64,000 nt of DNA from Marinomonas mediterranea MMB-1 (lineage in GTDB: Bacteria > Pseudomonadota > Gammaproteobacteria > Pseudomonadales > Marinomonadaceae), in the NCBI RefSeq assembly GCF_000192865.1, contig NC_015276.1:3534001-3598000 (forward strand), given 5' to 3'. Under the pieces are notes generated by a model, which did not search any database, was not told the origin of the DNA, and was given only the letters and a program-made list of their open reading frames with translations. Of this stretch, positions 51,172-58,823 are shown one piece after another. The translations under genes and the position numbers were made by a program. Every line of letters begins with the position of its first letter. The stretch's first letter is position 1.

Positions 51172-52179
51172 CTATCGAGTTGTCGCATTTAACCACTCGT
51201 TAATCCAAGCTTTACGGTGTTCCGCAACATCATTAGCAGGAAGCGTCAGTACCTTCGTAGGCTGCTGTAATTGAGAGAAAATCTCAGGCAACTCATTAAC
51301 GTCATCAATGACCGGCAGCATCCAGTTTCCCGTCGCAACTGTATTTTGGAACTCAGACGTCAAAATAAACGACATAAACTGCTGCGCCAACGCTTTATTA
51401 GGTGCATTTTTAAGCGTCGCGGCTACTTCTACTTGAGGATAAAAACCTTCTGATGCTGGGGCCGCTTTGTATTTTGTCTCACCTTCGGCAACAACATGAT
51501 ACGCAGGCGATGTTGTGTAGCTCAGTACCACATCTGCTTCTCCTTTAAGGAATAAGCTATACGCATCGTACCAACCTTTTGTCACGGTTACCGTATGAGA
51601 AGCAAGCGTTTCCCATGCTTGATCTGCGCTGTCACCATAGACGGACTTCATCCATAGCAACAACCCCAATCCAGGCGTCGAAGTACGAGGATCTTGATAG
51701 ATCACCCTCAAATCTTTATTTTCAACCACTTCCTTTAAGCTTTTAGGTGGTTGAGCCATCGCTTCGCTGTTGTAAATAAACGCGAAATAACCTTGGTCAA
51801 ACGGAACAAAGTATTTGTCGCTCCACCCACCAGCAACATTCACGTTAGAAGTGTCAACAGCATGCTCTGCTAACAAACCGGTTTTCTTAGCCGCTTCCAT
51901 TACATTTAGGTCAAGCCCCAAAACCACATCAGCCGAAGAGCTTAATCCTTCTAACTGAACACGAGAGAGAATACCAACCGAAGAATCCAACGTGACGTAG
52001 TTCAAAGTACAATCGCATTGTGCTTCGAATTTTGTTTTGATTTTTGGACCCGGGCCCCAGTCAGAGGCAAACGAATCATAGGTATAAACATTTAATGTAG
52101 ATGCAGCAACAGCAGAACTTGCTGTAACCAACATCACAGATGCAGAAAAGGCAGTTAACAAAGTTTTTTTAAAAGACAT
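51172..52179 (-). CDS. thiB: Thiamine-binding periplasmic protein ThiB
   Basis: 335 residues from ATG 52179 (MSFKKTLLTAFSASVMLVTA), preceded by GGAG 7 nt upstream; the frame continues upstream but enters the riboswitch. Signal peptide residues 1-26. Mature part begins STLNVYTYDSFASDWGPGPK, the ThiB/TbpA signature. Conserved VVLSYTTSPAYHVVAE lines the ligand pocket. First gene of thiBPQ. Confidence 0.96.
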   Translation of the reverse strand: MSFKKTLLTAFSASVMLVTASSAVAASTLNVYTYDSFASDWGPGPKIKTKFEAQCDCTLNYVTLDSSVGILSRVQLEGLSSSADVVLGLDLNVMEAAKKTGLLAEHAVDTSNVNVAGGWSDKYFVPFDQGYFAFIYNSEAMAQPPKSLKEVVENKDLRVIYQDPRTSTPGLGLLLWMKSVYGDSADQAWETLASHTVTVTKGWYDAYSLFLKGEADVVLSYTTSPAYHVVAEGETKYKAAPASEGFYPQVEVAATLKNAPNKALAQQFMSFILTSEFQNTVATGNWMLPVIDDVNELPEIFSQLQQPTKVLTLPANDVAEHRKAWINEWLNATTR

Positions 52180-52233
52180 CAGGTCGCTCCAATTACGAGC
52201 GGCGTACAGCAGAAATGGCAAGACAAGACTCGC

Positions 52234-52344
52234 TATCTCAATTCCTACGCCAGCATTATCTGGTTCAGGTTCAATGGGTTAGCAAAGCTTCTCAGCCACA
52301 CAGCTCATCGATAGATGAGCAGATGTATGGCACCCCAAGAGATA
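52234..52344 (-). ncRNA. TPP riboswitch (THI element) upstream of thiB
   Basis: Read on the minus strand the conserved core is complete: GGGGTGCC, then a GCTCATC/GATGAGC variable stem (P3a), GGCTGAGAAG, an ACCC segment, GAACCTGAACCAGATAATG and CTGGCGTAGGAA. P1 forms from TATCTC (52344-52339) and GAGATA (52239-52234). The aptamer ends 54 nt before the thiB ATG, so control is likely over thiB translation or transcription elongation. Turns the thiBPQ uptake operon down when TPP is plentiful. Confidence 0.96.
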
Positions 52345-52354
52345 AATCGGGTTT

Positions 52355-52383
52355 ATTGTAATCAGCAATTAAATCAAAGTCAC
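52355..52383 (-). promoter_or_regulatory. Sigma-70 promoter of thiBPQ
   Basis: On the minus strand GTGACT (52383-52378), 17-nt spacer, TACAAT (52360-52355). The start point would be about 5-10 nt before the P1 stem of the TPP riboswitch. A 10-bp palindrome ACTTTAAAGT (52382-52391) overlaps the -35 edge. The rest of the gap up to 52488 shows no gene. Confidence 0.65.
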
Positions 52384-52488
52384 TTTAAAGTAACAGGACA
52401 TACATCTTAAATTGCATAAACTACGCACTTTCACTGATTGATGATTTCTTATTTAAAGTTATGACGTAACACAGGGCTTTTAATGAGG

Positions 52489-53655
52489 CTAAAGAATAAC
52501 ATGCGGTAAAAATCGACTCATGTCTTGAGTGATGGGGTTGCTGTCTTCTCTGATCGAGATGCCAACCGCTTGATTATCGACTAACCAACTGCCGATCAAT
52601 GTATAACTATCACCAAATTTTGGCAGCATATGCGTCGCTTGATAGATAAAACCTTCCTCACCATAGGGGCCGGATGACGCTTCAATATCGGCATTATCCC
52701 CAATAAATGAAATGTTCGAACCTTCACGAGAAAAGATTGGTTTTTTAACAAGAGAGTCTAAGCCTGTTGCCAAATGCAGCTCGTCTTCAAAAAATGCAGG
52801 CAGCAGATTCGGATGGTTAGGAAACATTTTCCATAACATGGGCAAAAGCGCTTTATTGGAAAGAATACTCTTCCAAGGAGGCTCCAACCAACGGATATTA
52901 TTGCTTCCAAGGTGCTCAGAAAACGCCTCCTGAAATATAAACTCCCAAGGATACAATTTGAACATTGAACTGATAACTTGATTTTTCAGGTCCGTAAAAT
53001 GGCCGAATTCATCCCGACCAATATCATCAATGTACACAAAGTCCGTTTCGATGCCCGCCTCATTGGCACAGTCTTCGAGATACTGAACCGTGCCACGATC
53101 TTCGGGAGTGTCCTTACAACAAGAGAAGTGCAAAACTCGGTCTGGCGTTAGGTATTTTATTTCTTTAAAACGATTTACCAGCTTTTCTTGCAAGCTATTA
53201 AACTGATCTGAAGCGCTAGACAGCTTGCCTGCATCGACTTTATCTTGCAACCAAAGCCATTGCCAAAAACCAGTCTCGTAAACACTGGTAGGAGTATCCG
53301 CATTATTTTCATATAGCTTTGCGTCTCCTTTACCAGAATACGCAAAATCTAATCGAGAATATAAACTAGGGTCACCGTTAGTCCAAGATTGACGAATAAA
53401 GTCCCACTGGGCCTCTGGTATACAAAAGCGTCGCAACAAGGCATCGTCATTCACAACGCGCTCAACCGCCGCTAAACACATCTGGTGAACTTCTTCTGTG
53501 GGCTCTTCGATGCCTTTTTCAATCTGTTCTAATGTAAACTGATAGTAGGCACTTTCATCCCAGTATTTTTCCCCATACATGGTATGAAACTCAAAGCCAA
53601 ACTCTTCTGCTTTTTGTTGCCAATTTAACCGTTCAGCAGTAGGGATGCGAAACAT
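52489..53655 (-). CDS. ygiC: Glutathionylspermidine synthase-like ATP-grasp protein YgiC
   Basis: 388 residues, the YgiC/YjfC family with the C-terminal synthetase-like preATP-grasp/ATP-grasp fold of glutathionylspermidine synthase (FHTMYGEKYWDESAYYQFTL near the start; YENNADTPTSVYETGFWQWL; KKPIFSREGSNISF for the nucleotide region). The amidase half of the E. coli bifunctional enzyme is absent. Real substrate unknown. It abuts the ygiB gene (0 nt gap) and ends the six-gene yjf-type operon. Confidence 0.92.
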   Translation of the reverse strand: MFRIPTAERLNWQQKAEEFGFEFHTMYGEKYWDESAYYQFTLEQIEKGIEEPTEEVHQMCLAAVERVVNDDALLRRFCIPEAQWDFIRQSWTNGDPSLYSRLDFAYSGKGDAKLYENNADTPTSVYETGFWQWLWLQDKVDAGKLSSASDQFNSLQEKLVNRFKEIKYLTPDRVLHFSCCKDTPEDRGTVQYLEDCANEAGIETDFVYIDDIGRDEFGHFTDLKNQVISSMFKLYPWEFIFQEAFSEHLGSNNIRWLEPPWKSILSNKALLPMLWKMFPNHPNLLPAFFEDELHLATGLDSLVKKPIFSREGSNISFIGDNADIEASSGPYGEEGFIYQATHMLPKFGDSYTLIGSWLVDNQAVGISIREDSNPITQDMSRFLPHVIL

Positions 53656-54261
53656 CTAGCCGCCCCACCCTTTCGATTTACCACCGCCCCAATTTGACTT
53701 GGCAGATGCCACCGCACCAAAACCTCCGCGCGAGACTGTGCGCGTTACTTTTGGTTTTGGCTTCAATGCTGAAGGAGGAACAGAATACGAACGCTTTCCA
53801 GGGGTACCAATAATAGCGCCATCCGCTGTCATCAACCTATTACGATAGGATGATCCTGAATTACGATATTGATAAACGGGATTATAGGTATAGGCTCTAT
53901 TATTCAACATGTTACCTATCATAAAGCCGGTCAACATCGGCATAAAAAAGCCAGAGGATTGCGGTCTGATACATTGATCATAACCAAAATCTTCTTCACA
54001 TTGCCGCTCACTTCCATATCTAGGACCAGTACGTACCGACTCTTCAATCGCTTTTTGATACGCGACCTGACATTGTTGCAACGAAAGTGTGGTATTCGCA
54101 GTACAGTCTTCAACAGAAGATACAACCTTTACTTCTTCATCAGGCTGGCTGCATGCCGTTAAGGTAATCGCTGCAATCGCGAGCGTAAGTGGTCGAAACG
54201 CGGGATGCTTCGGACCTTCTTTGCGCATTTTATTAAGGCTAATATATTGGCTTCTTTTCAC
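53656..54261 (-). CDS. ygiB: YgiB/YjfM family lipoprotein (DUF1190)
   Basis: 201 residues. The N-terminal signal ends in a lipobox (ITLTAC) around residue 37. Then comes the DUF1190 core: SVEDCTANTTLSLQQCQVAY and ERQCEEDFGYDQCIRPQSSG with conserved Cys residues. The C-terminus is a Gly/Ser/Lys-rich tail ending KSNWGGGKSKGWGG. Function unknown; the partner of YgiC in nearly all genomes. Confidence 0.9.
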   Translation of the reverse strand: MKRSQYISLNKMRKEGPKHPAFRPLTLAIAAITLTACSQPDEEVKVVSSVEDCTANTTLSLQQCQVAYQKAIEESVRTGPRYGSERQCEEDFGYDQCIRPQSSGFFMPMLTGFMIGNMLNNRAYTYNPVYQYRNSGSSYRNRLMTADGAIIGTPGKRSYSVPPSALKPKPKVTRTVSRGGFGAVASAKSNWGGGKSKGWGG

Positions 54262-54271
54262 AATATACTCC

Positions 54272-54691
54272 TCAATAAGTCATACATGCTGAATTAAGTA
54301 CCCCTACGGAAACACTGACCGACGCGAGAATAATCCCTGCGCTCACTTCATTGGCAATGATTCGAGCAACAATTTTTGGCATAAAGATGAATCGAACCAC
54401 GGCAAATGCGAGAGATTGCGCGACGAGTGCGATTAGCCCCCAAATAGCGAAATCGACAATAGAAACCGAGTTGGATGCCGCGCCTCCCAACGCAATTGAA
54501 AAACCAATGATAGCGCCACCTAAACCAATAGAAGCCGCCGTATTTTGTTCGGATTTAATCAACTTCCATTCGTCATGAGGGGTAATGAACGAGTACACGA
54601 AAGTAAAGACAACGACGAATAAGAGAGCCAGGCCAAAATAGCCACCAAAATTACCAACACTTATGAGAAGGTCTTGCACTTGCGGATCCAT
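54272..54691 (-). CDS. yjfL: YjfL family membrane protein (DUF350)
   Basis: 139 residues with four membrane segments and the DUF350 core AASIGLGGAIIGFSIALGGA. Function unknown. It lies 10 nt upstream of the ygiB gene in the same operon. Met 1 is preceded by a purine-poor region; the start agrees with the family length. Confidence 0.9.
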   Translation of the reverse strand: MDPQVQDLLISVGNFGGYFGLALLFVVVFTFVYSFITPHDEWKLIKSEQNTAASIGLGGAIIGFSIALGGAASNSVSIVDFAIWGLIALVAQSLAFAVVRFIFMPKIVARIIANEVSAGIILASVSVSVGVLNSACMTY

Positions 54692-54721
54692 AAAAATTCC
54701 TTGTTTGTAAATGATTAGTTA

Positions 54722-55369
54722 TTAACCATGGATTGTTAATTGAGAAGGGCTTAGTGTAATACCAGTACTTAACACAAAACAGCGATTTAACCCACCTTGC
54801 TGCTCACTTTCCTCCGCTGAAAGGAAGAGTGATTCAGTACAATCATTGGCTATTTCACGCTCAAATAGCATTATAAATTGATCCGTTTCTGACATTTCAC
54901 CTTCGTCGTCATAAGTACGTTCTTGTACATATACAGGATTGTGGTAGTCGCTCGCAGAGGTCCAAACCCTCTGATAAAGATGGTTTTCTAATTCGTAAGT
55001 CGGCGTGCCTATTTGTTGGTTTAACAAGGTATCCCACACACTTTGGGAGGCGATATCTTGAGTGTCGTAAAAATGAAAAAGCTTTACATCAACAACGTCT
55101 TCCGCTTTTTTACCGCCTTCAGCAATGACTTGGAGAAAGGCATCATCATCCGTATAAAAACGAAACATCCACGTTCCATCAAGTTCTGCGATTCCTGCCG
55201 CCTTTATTATGTAGCTAGAAGCAGCGTTATCAATGACTAGACTGTCTTGCGTCATTCGCATTAAAAGTGGGTCTATTTCAAAACTACCACCTAAGCGCAA
55301 CCCCATAATAGAAGGTGTATCTTGAGATGGGGACTTTGGTTTATTTTTCTTAAAAAGTGACGAAAACAT
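54722..55369 (-). CDS. yjfK: YjfK family protein (DUF2491)
   Basis: 215 residues from ATG 55369 (MFSSLFKKNKPKSPSQDTPS); 37 further codons upstream are open but lie in the hairpin-containing spacer. DUF2491 features include LRLGGSFEIDPLLMRMTQDS and YQRVWTSASDYHNPVYVQER. Soluble, acidic, function unknown. It is separated from the upstream PspA-type gene by 132 bp. Confidence 0.9.
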   Translation of the reverse strand: MFSSLFKKNKPKSPSQDTPSIMGLRLGGSFEIDPLLMRMTQDSLVIDNAASSYIIKAAGIAELDGTWMFRFYTDDDAFLQVIAEGGKKAEDVVDVKLFHFYDTQDIASQSVWDTLLNQQIGTPTYELENHLYQRVWTSASDYHNPVYVQERTYDDEGEMSETDQFIMLFEREIANDCTESLFLSAEESEQQGGLNRCFVLSTGITLSPSQLTIHG

Positions 55370-55437
55370 AGTCTCGCTCTTAGTCGTAACCTTAACAGAA
55401 TCCCATAAAGGTTCGTTATTTAGCTTACAAAAAATGT

Positions 55438-55496
55438 ATAAATATAGCCGCAGCGCCTTAATATGATGCTCCGTGCGCAAACGCGGCTATATTATA
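55438..55496. repeat. Long inverted repeat between yjfJ and yjfK
   Basis: Perfect 11-bp arms AATATAGCCGC (55441-55451) and GCGGCTATATT (55483-55493), extendable to ~13 bp with one mismatch. The 31-nt loop itself contains GCGC/GCGC segments. On the minus strand the right-hand side runs into ATTTATACATTTTTT, so it may act as a partial terminator or an mRNA-processing hairpin that lowers expression of yjfK onward relative to yjfJ. Confidence 0.7.
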
Positions 55497-55501
55497 CGCC
55501 T

Positions 55502-56191
55502 CTACCCTTTCTTAGAAGCAAGTAACTGCGCAAGCTTGTCTGAACCGCTTTTGCTTGCTCCCGATTTAATACCTGCCGCTTTTAATTTAGAGTCCAATGA
55601 ACTACCGGACTCTTCAGCCGCTAGCTCTTCGGCAACGTCTAACTCAGCACTGCGTTGCTTTTGCTTTTCTTTAATACGATCAAGGCTACTTAAGGCAGTT
55701 TTGACTTTGCTATTTGCACCCATATGCCGAGTCGATACAGCAACTTGTGCTTGTTGAACAGACTCTGTTGCTTTCACTTGCTCTATCTGCTGCTCCATGC
55801 GACGAACATTGGTTTTTGCTTTTGAAATATTGGCTTTCAAAGACTTTTCAGAAGATAAAAAGCTATCAAGAATACCTTGCTCAACGTCAAGAGTAGATTC
55901 TAATTCACTGACTCTATCAGCACATTCGATCGCTAATGCCTCATCAGTCTCGCTCGCTGCAATAGCATGATTCGTATAGGTTTCGATATCCGCTTTCAAT
56001 GCCGATACTTTGCCTTCAGCTAATTTACGTTTCGCCATAATACGAGTTAGACTTTCATCACAAGATTGAAGCTCTTTTTTCGCTTCACGCATCTCTTGAT
56101 CCAGTATGCGAATCGCTTGAGAATCAGCAACGGCTTCGATCCCTTCATTGGTTGCACCACGAAGTGCTGTCCATAATTTTTTCAGGCTCAT
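55502..56191 (-). CDS. yjfJ: PspA/IM30 family protein YjfJ
   Basis: 229 residues, almost entirely coiled coil, PspA/Vipp1 family (ESCRT-III-like membrane-remodelling proteins). It opens LKKLWTALRGATNEGIEAVA and has long helices with regular heptads (ILDQEMREAKKELQSCDESL). Expected to bind the inner face of the inner membrane. It overlaps yjfI by 4 nt. A Ser/Lys tail ends SDKLAQLLASKKG. Confidence 0.93.
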   Translation of the reverse strand: MSLKKLWTALRGATNEGIEAVADSQAIRILDQEMREAKKELQSCDESLTRIMAKRKLAEGKVSALKADIETYTNHAIAASETDEALAIECADRVSELESTLDVEQGILDSFLSSEKSLKANISKAKTNVRRMEQQIEQVKATESVQQAQVAVSTRHMGANSKVKTALSSLDRIKEKQKQRSAELDVAEELAAEESGSSLDSKLKAAGIKSGASKSGSDKLAQLLASKKG

Positions 56192-56592
56192 AGTACGATC
56201 TCCATATTTAGGTCGTCACTGTATAACTCAAGAAACTCGGATACATTATTGAAAAGGGTTTCAATCTCTTCCAGTACAACACTTTCTTTACTGTCAATGG
56301 ATAACGCACCAAATGCAATGTAGTACTCATCATCACCGATGTTTTTAATGCAGATAGAGGTTAGCGGTACTAACTGATGGCTGCGTAAAATGAGGTTGTT
56401 CAAACGGTCTTTATCTTTGACATTCGCCGCTGAAAATAACGCTGTCTCGACCAAAATTTGCTGATTGCCCACATAGACAAAAACATCAATGCCTTCATCA
56501 TTAGAAATATTTAGACACTCACCTTCTGGCTCTACAACCCAATTAGGCTGAGCTTCAATGAGCGTCAACAGTGTATCTTTGTTCCAGGACAT
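56188..56592 (-). CDS. yjfI: YjfI family protein (DUF2170)
   Basis: 134 residues. DUF2170 features include LLTLIEAQPNWVVEPEGECL and DRLNNLILRSHQLVPLTSIC. Function unknown. First gene of the yjfI-J-K-L-ygiB-ygiC operon with AAGGAAAA about 6 nt before the ATG and a strong promoter upstream. Confidence 0.9.
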   Translation of the reverse strand: MSWNKDTLLTLIEAQPNWVVEPEGECLNISNDEGIDVFVYVGNQQILVETALFSAANVKDKDRLNNLILRSHQLVPLTSICIKNIGDDEYYIAFGALSIDSKESVVLEEIETLFNNVSEFLELYSDDLNMEIVL

Positions 56593-56640
56593 AAAGTTTT
56601 CCTTTTAATAACGACAGAAGAGCGTGTAACATAAGCAACG

Positions 56641-56668
56641 AATATAGCACCTAGAAAACAACTGTCAA
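56641..56668 (-). promoter_or_regulatory. Sigma-70 promoter of the yjfI operon
   Basis: On the minus strand a perfect TTGACA (56668-56663), 16-nt spacer, TATATT (56646-56641). The start point near 56634 gives a ~40-nt leader. The strength of the boxes suggests constitutive expression unless a repressor binds. Confidence 0.75.
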
Positions 56669-56761
56669 CTATGATCTATGCTCATTGCAGTGCATCGAAG
56701 GTATAGTTAATATGGGCTTAATCACTATAAATCAATCATATTTAATCAAATAACGAACATA

Positions 56762-57040
56762 ATGAACCCAGATCAAAATATTAAAAACCGACACTCTCTA
56801 TCTCCCTATAAACTTGCAATCACTCGTTACATTCGTTCGTCTCTCGCATTAAAAGGGATGAAGTACGAAGACCTATCTATGGCATTGGATAAAAAGGGAA
56901 TCTGTATGACGCCAGAGAATTTACGTAGCAAAACACATAAAGGCATGTTTTCCGCCGATCTATTTGCAGTCATCGTGGATGTATTGGAGTTGGAAGACAC
57001 TGCGCTGCAAGAGATCCTAAAGCAGGTAAAAAATGTTTAA
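56762..57040 (+). CDS. Small DUF6471-type protein
   Basis: 92 residues, DUF6471-like: YIRSSLALKGMKYEDLSMAL and GICMTPENLRSKTHKGMFSA, a helix-turn-helix-like all-alpha fold reminiscent of phage-type regulators. Function unknown; DNA binding is plausible. It overlaps the rhomboid gene by 8 nt, so the two are cotranslated. It diverges from yjfI with 169 bp between; a weak TTGCAG-N17-TAATAT lies before it. Confidence 0.75.
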   Translation: MNPDQNIKNRHSLSPYKLAITRYIRSSLALKGMKYEDLSMALDKKGICMTPENLRSKTHKGMFSADLFAVIVDVLELEDTALQEILKQVKNV

Positions 57041-57578
57041 GAAAATCATCCCAGCAGAAATAACGTATTTTGTTATCGCTATCTGGGGCGTATTTTTCGC
57101 CAACATTATTTTAGTCGGGATCAATCTAAATCAATTTGGAATTCGCCCAAGAACGCTGGATGGTTTATACGGTATAGTATTGTCACCGTTTTTACACGCA
57201 GGACTTTACCATTTGATTTCGAATACCCTTCCTTTACTTGTTCTAGGGAGTTTGCTGAGAGCGTCAGTCGGATCAAATAAATTACGCTATATAATGACCC
57301 TTGGCGCTCTTGGCTCGGGCATCGGAGTTTGGTGCTTTGGAAGCAGTCATGTCATAGTCGGCGCTTCGGGAATGGTGTTTGCGTTACTTGGCTTTATGTT
57401 TTCCAACGCGTTATTCAACCCTAGTATACGCAACTGGTTAATTGCTATTGCCGCTTTTATTACCTACGGCGGAGCACTTTTTTCGCTCGTTAGCTTCCTA
57501 CCTTATATTTCATGGGCTGCGCATTTCTGGGGGTTCATTTCAGGCGTTGTGCTATCGATATTACTTAGACAGAAGTAA
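57033..57578 (+). CDS. Rhomboid family intramembrane serine protease
   Basis: 181 residues, six membrane segments. Catalytic Ser in IVGASGMVFALLGF (GxSG) and His in SWAAHFWGFISGV; the oxyanion-side residues are in PFLHAGLYHLISNTLPLLVL. It is the short bacterial form without a cytoplasmic domain. Overlaps the DUF6471 gene at its start and waaA (opposite strand) by 14 nt at its end. Substrate unknown. Confidence 0.93.
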   Translation: MFKKIIPAEITYFVIAIWGVFFANIILVGINLNQFGIRPRTLDGLYGIVLSPFLHAGLYHLISNTLPLLVLGSLLRASVGSNKLRYIMTLGALGSGIGVWCFGSSHVIVGASGMVFALLGFMFSNALFNPSIRNWLIAIAAFITYGGALFSLVSFLPYISWAAHFWGFISGVVLSILLRQK

Positions 57579-58803
57579 GCTCTTCAATGTGCTCTAACGT
57601 GCGCTCCAACGCCCCTTGATTCTTTTGAGCATAAACCAGCGCTTTTTGCCCCATTTCTACCCTATTATCTCTTTCGCTTAGTGCTATTAGAGCTTTAACA
57701 AGCGCATCTTTCGCTTCACAACGTAGTGCTCCACCCTCTTCAATCAAGGATTGAGTAATTTCTTTAAAATTAAAGGTATGAGGCCCAACTAAAATGGGCT
57801 TTCCTAGTACGGCAGGCTCAATTGGGTTATGTCCGCCACGTTCAATTAGACTGCCGCCAACAAAAGCAACGTCAGAAGCTTGATAATAGCGCATAAGCTC
57901 ACCCATGCTGTCGCCAATTAACACATCAGTGTCACACCAATTATTGGTCTTATCGTCAGAACGTTTTTCTACTTTTGAAAAAAACTGATTGGCAAGTTTC
58001 GTGACACTTTCAAAGCGCTCTGGGTGCCTTGGCACAAGAATAAGCAAAGCATTGGGAAAGGTATTTTTTAATGTTTTGTGCACAGCAAGTAAGACTTCGT
58101 CTTCACCGTCATGCGTACTGGCTCCGATCCAAACAAAGCGGTTTGAACCAAGCGCTTCCCGCCAGTCTGACTCAAGCACATCTTGTGAGAGCATAACGTC
58201 AAACTTAATACTGCCAGACACTTCTACATGCCTCGCGCCAAGCTCAATAAAGCGGGCTGAGTCATTTTCATGATGAGCGAGAAATAAATCGGGGAAAGCA
58301 AACAGCTTACGAGAGAAGCCTGAAAATCGTTTGTAGTTTTTCGCCGACTTTTCGCTCATTCGAGCATTAACAATACAGATCGGAATGTTTTTGGCTTTAA
58401 GACCTTTTAAAAGGTTAGGCCATAGTTCCGTCTCAATGATTGCCATTCGCCGACATTGAACCTGACTCAGCGCCTTATTCACATACGCCGGATAATCCAT
58501 AGGCAAATAACGATGTACGATTTGATTACCAAACAGCTTAATCGCTTGTTCAGCTCCCGTCGGCGTGACAGTGGTTAGTAAGAGAGTTTGCTGTGGGTGA
58601 GCTGCAAGCCACCGAGCTACTAACTCTTTGGCTGCTAAGACTTCACCCACTGAGGCACAATGCAACCAGAACTCGACTTTGGTTTCAGGCCAGTTTCCAA
58701 ACACTTCTTCAAGACGATAATTTGAATAACTCGCCTGATAGCGCCGAACCTTTTTCATCAAAACAGGTTTGAGACATTTAAGCAGTACTTGATATAACCA
58801 CAT
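57565..58803 (-). CDS. waaA: 3-deoxy-D-manno-octulosonic acid transferase (Kdo transferase)
   Basis: Adds Kdo to lipid IVA at the inner membrane. 412 residues. An N-terminal membrane anchor and WLHCASVGEVLAAKELVARW (Glu catalytic region), FVWIGASTHDGEDEVLLAVH and FVGGSLIERGGHNPIEPAVL for the CMP-Kdo site are present. Number of Kdo units cannot be told by eye. It lies 20 nt downstream of msbA. Confidence 0.97.
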   Translation of the reverse strand: MWLYQVLLKCLKPVLMKKVRRYQASYSNYRLEEVFGNWPETKVEFWLHCASVGEVLAAKELVARWLAAHPQQTLLLTTVTPTGAEQAIKLFGNQIVHRYLPMDYPAYVNKALSQVQCRRMAIIETELWPNLLKGLKAKNIPICIVNARMSEKSAKNYKRFSGFSRKLFAFPDLFLAHHENDSARFIELGARHVEVSGSIKFDVMLSQDVLESDWREALGSNRFVWIGASTHDGEDEVLLAVHKTLKNTFPNALLILVPRHPERFESVTKLANQFFSKVEKRSDDKTNNWCDTDVLIGDSMGELMRYYQASDVAFVGGSLIERGGHNPIEPAVLGKPILVGPHTFNFKEITQSLIEEGGALRCEAKDALVKALIALSERDNRVEMGQKALVYAQKNQGALERTLEHIEELTSV

Positions 58804-58823
58804 AGACGCTTATTTGAACCTAT

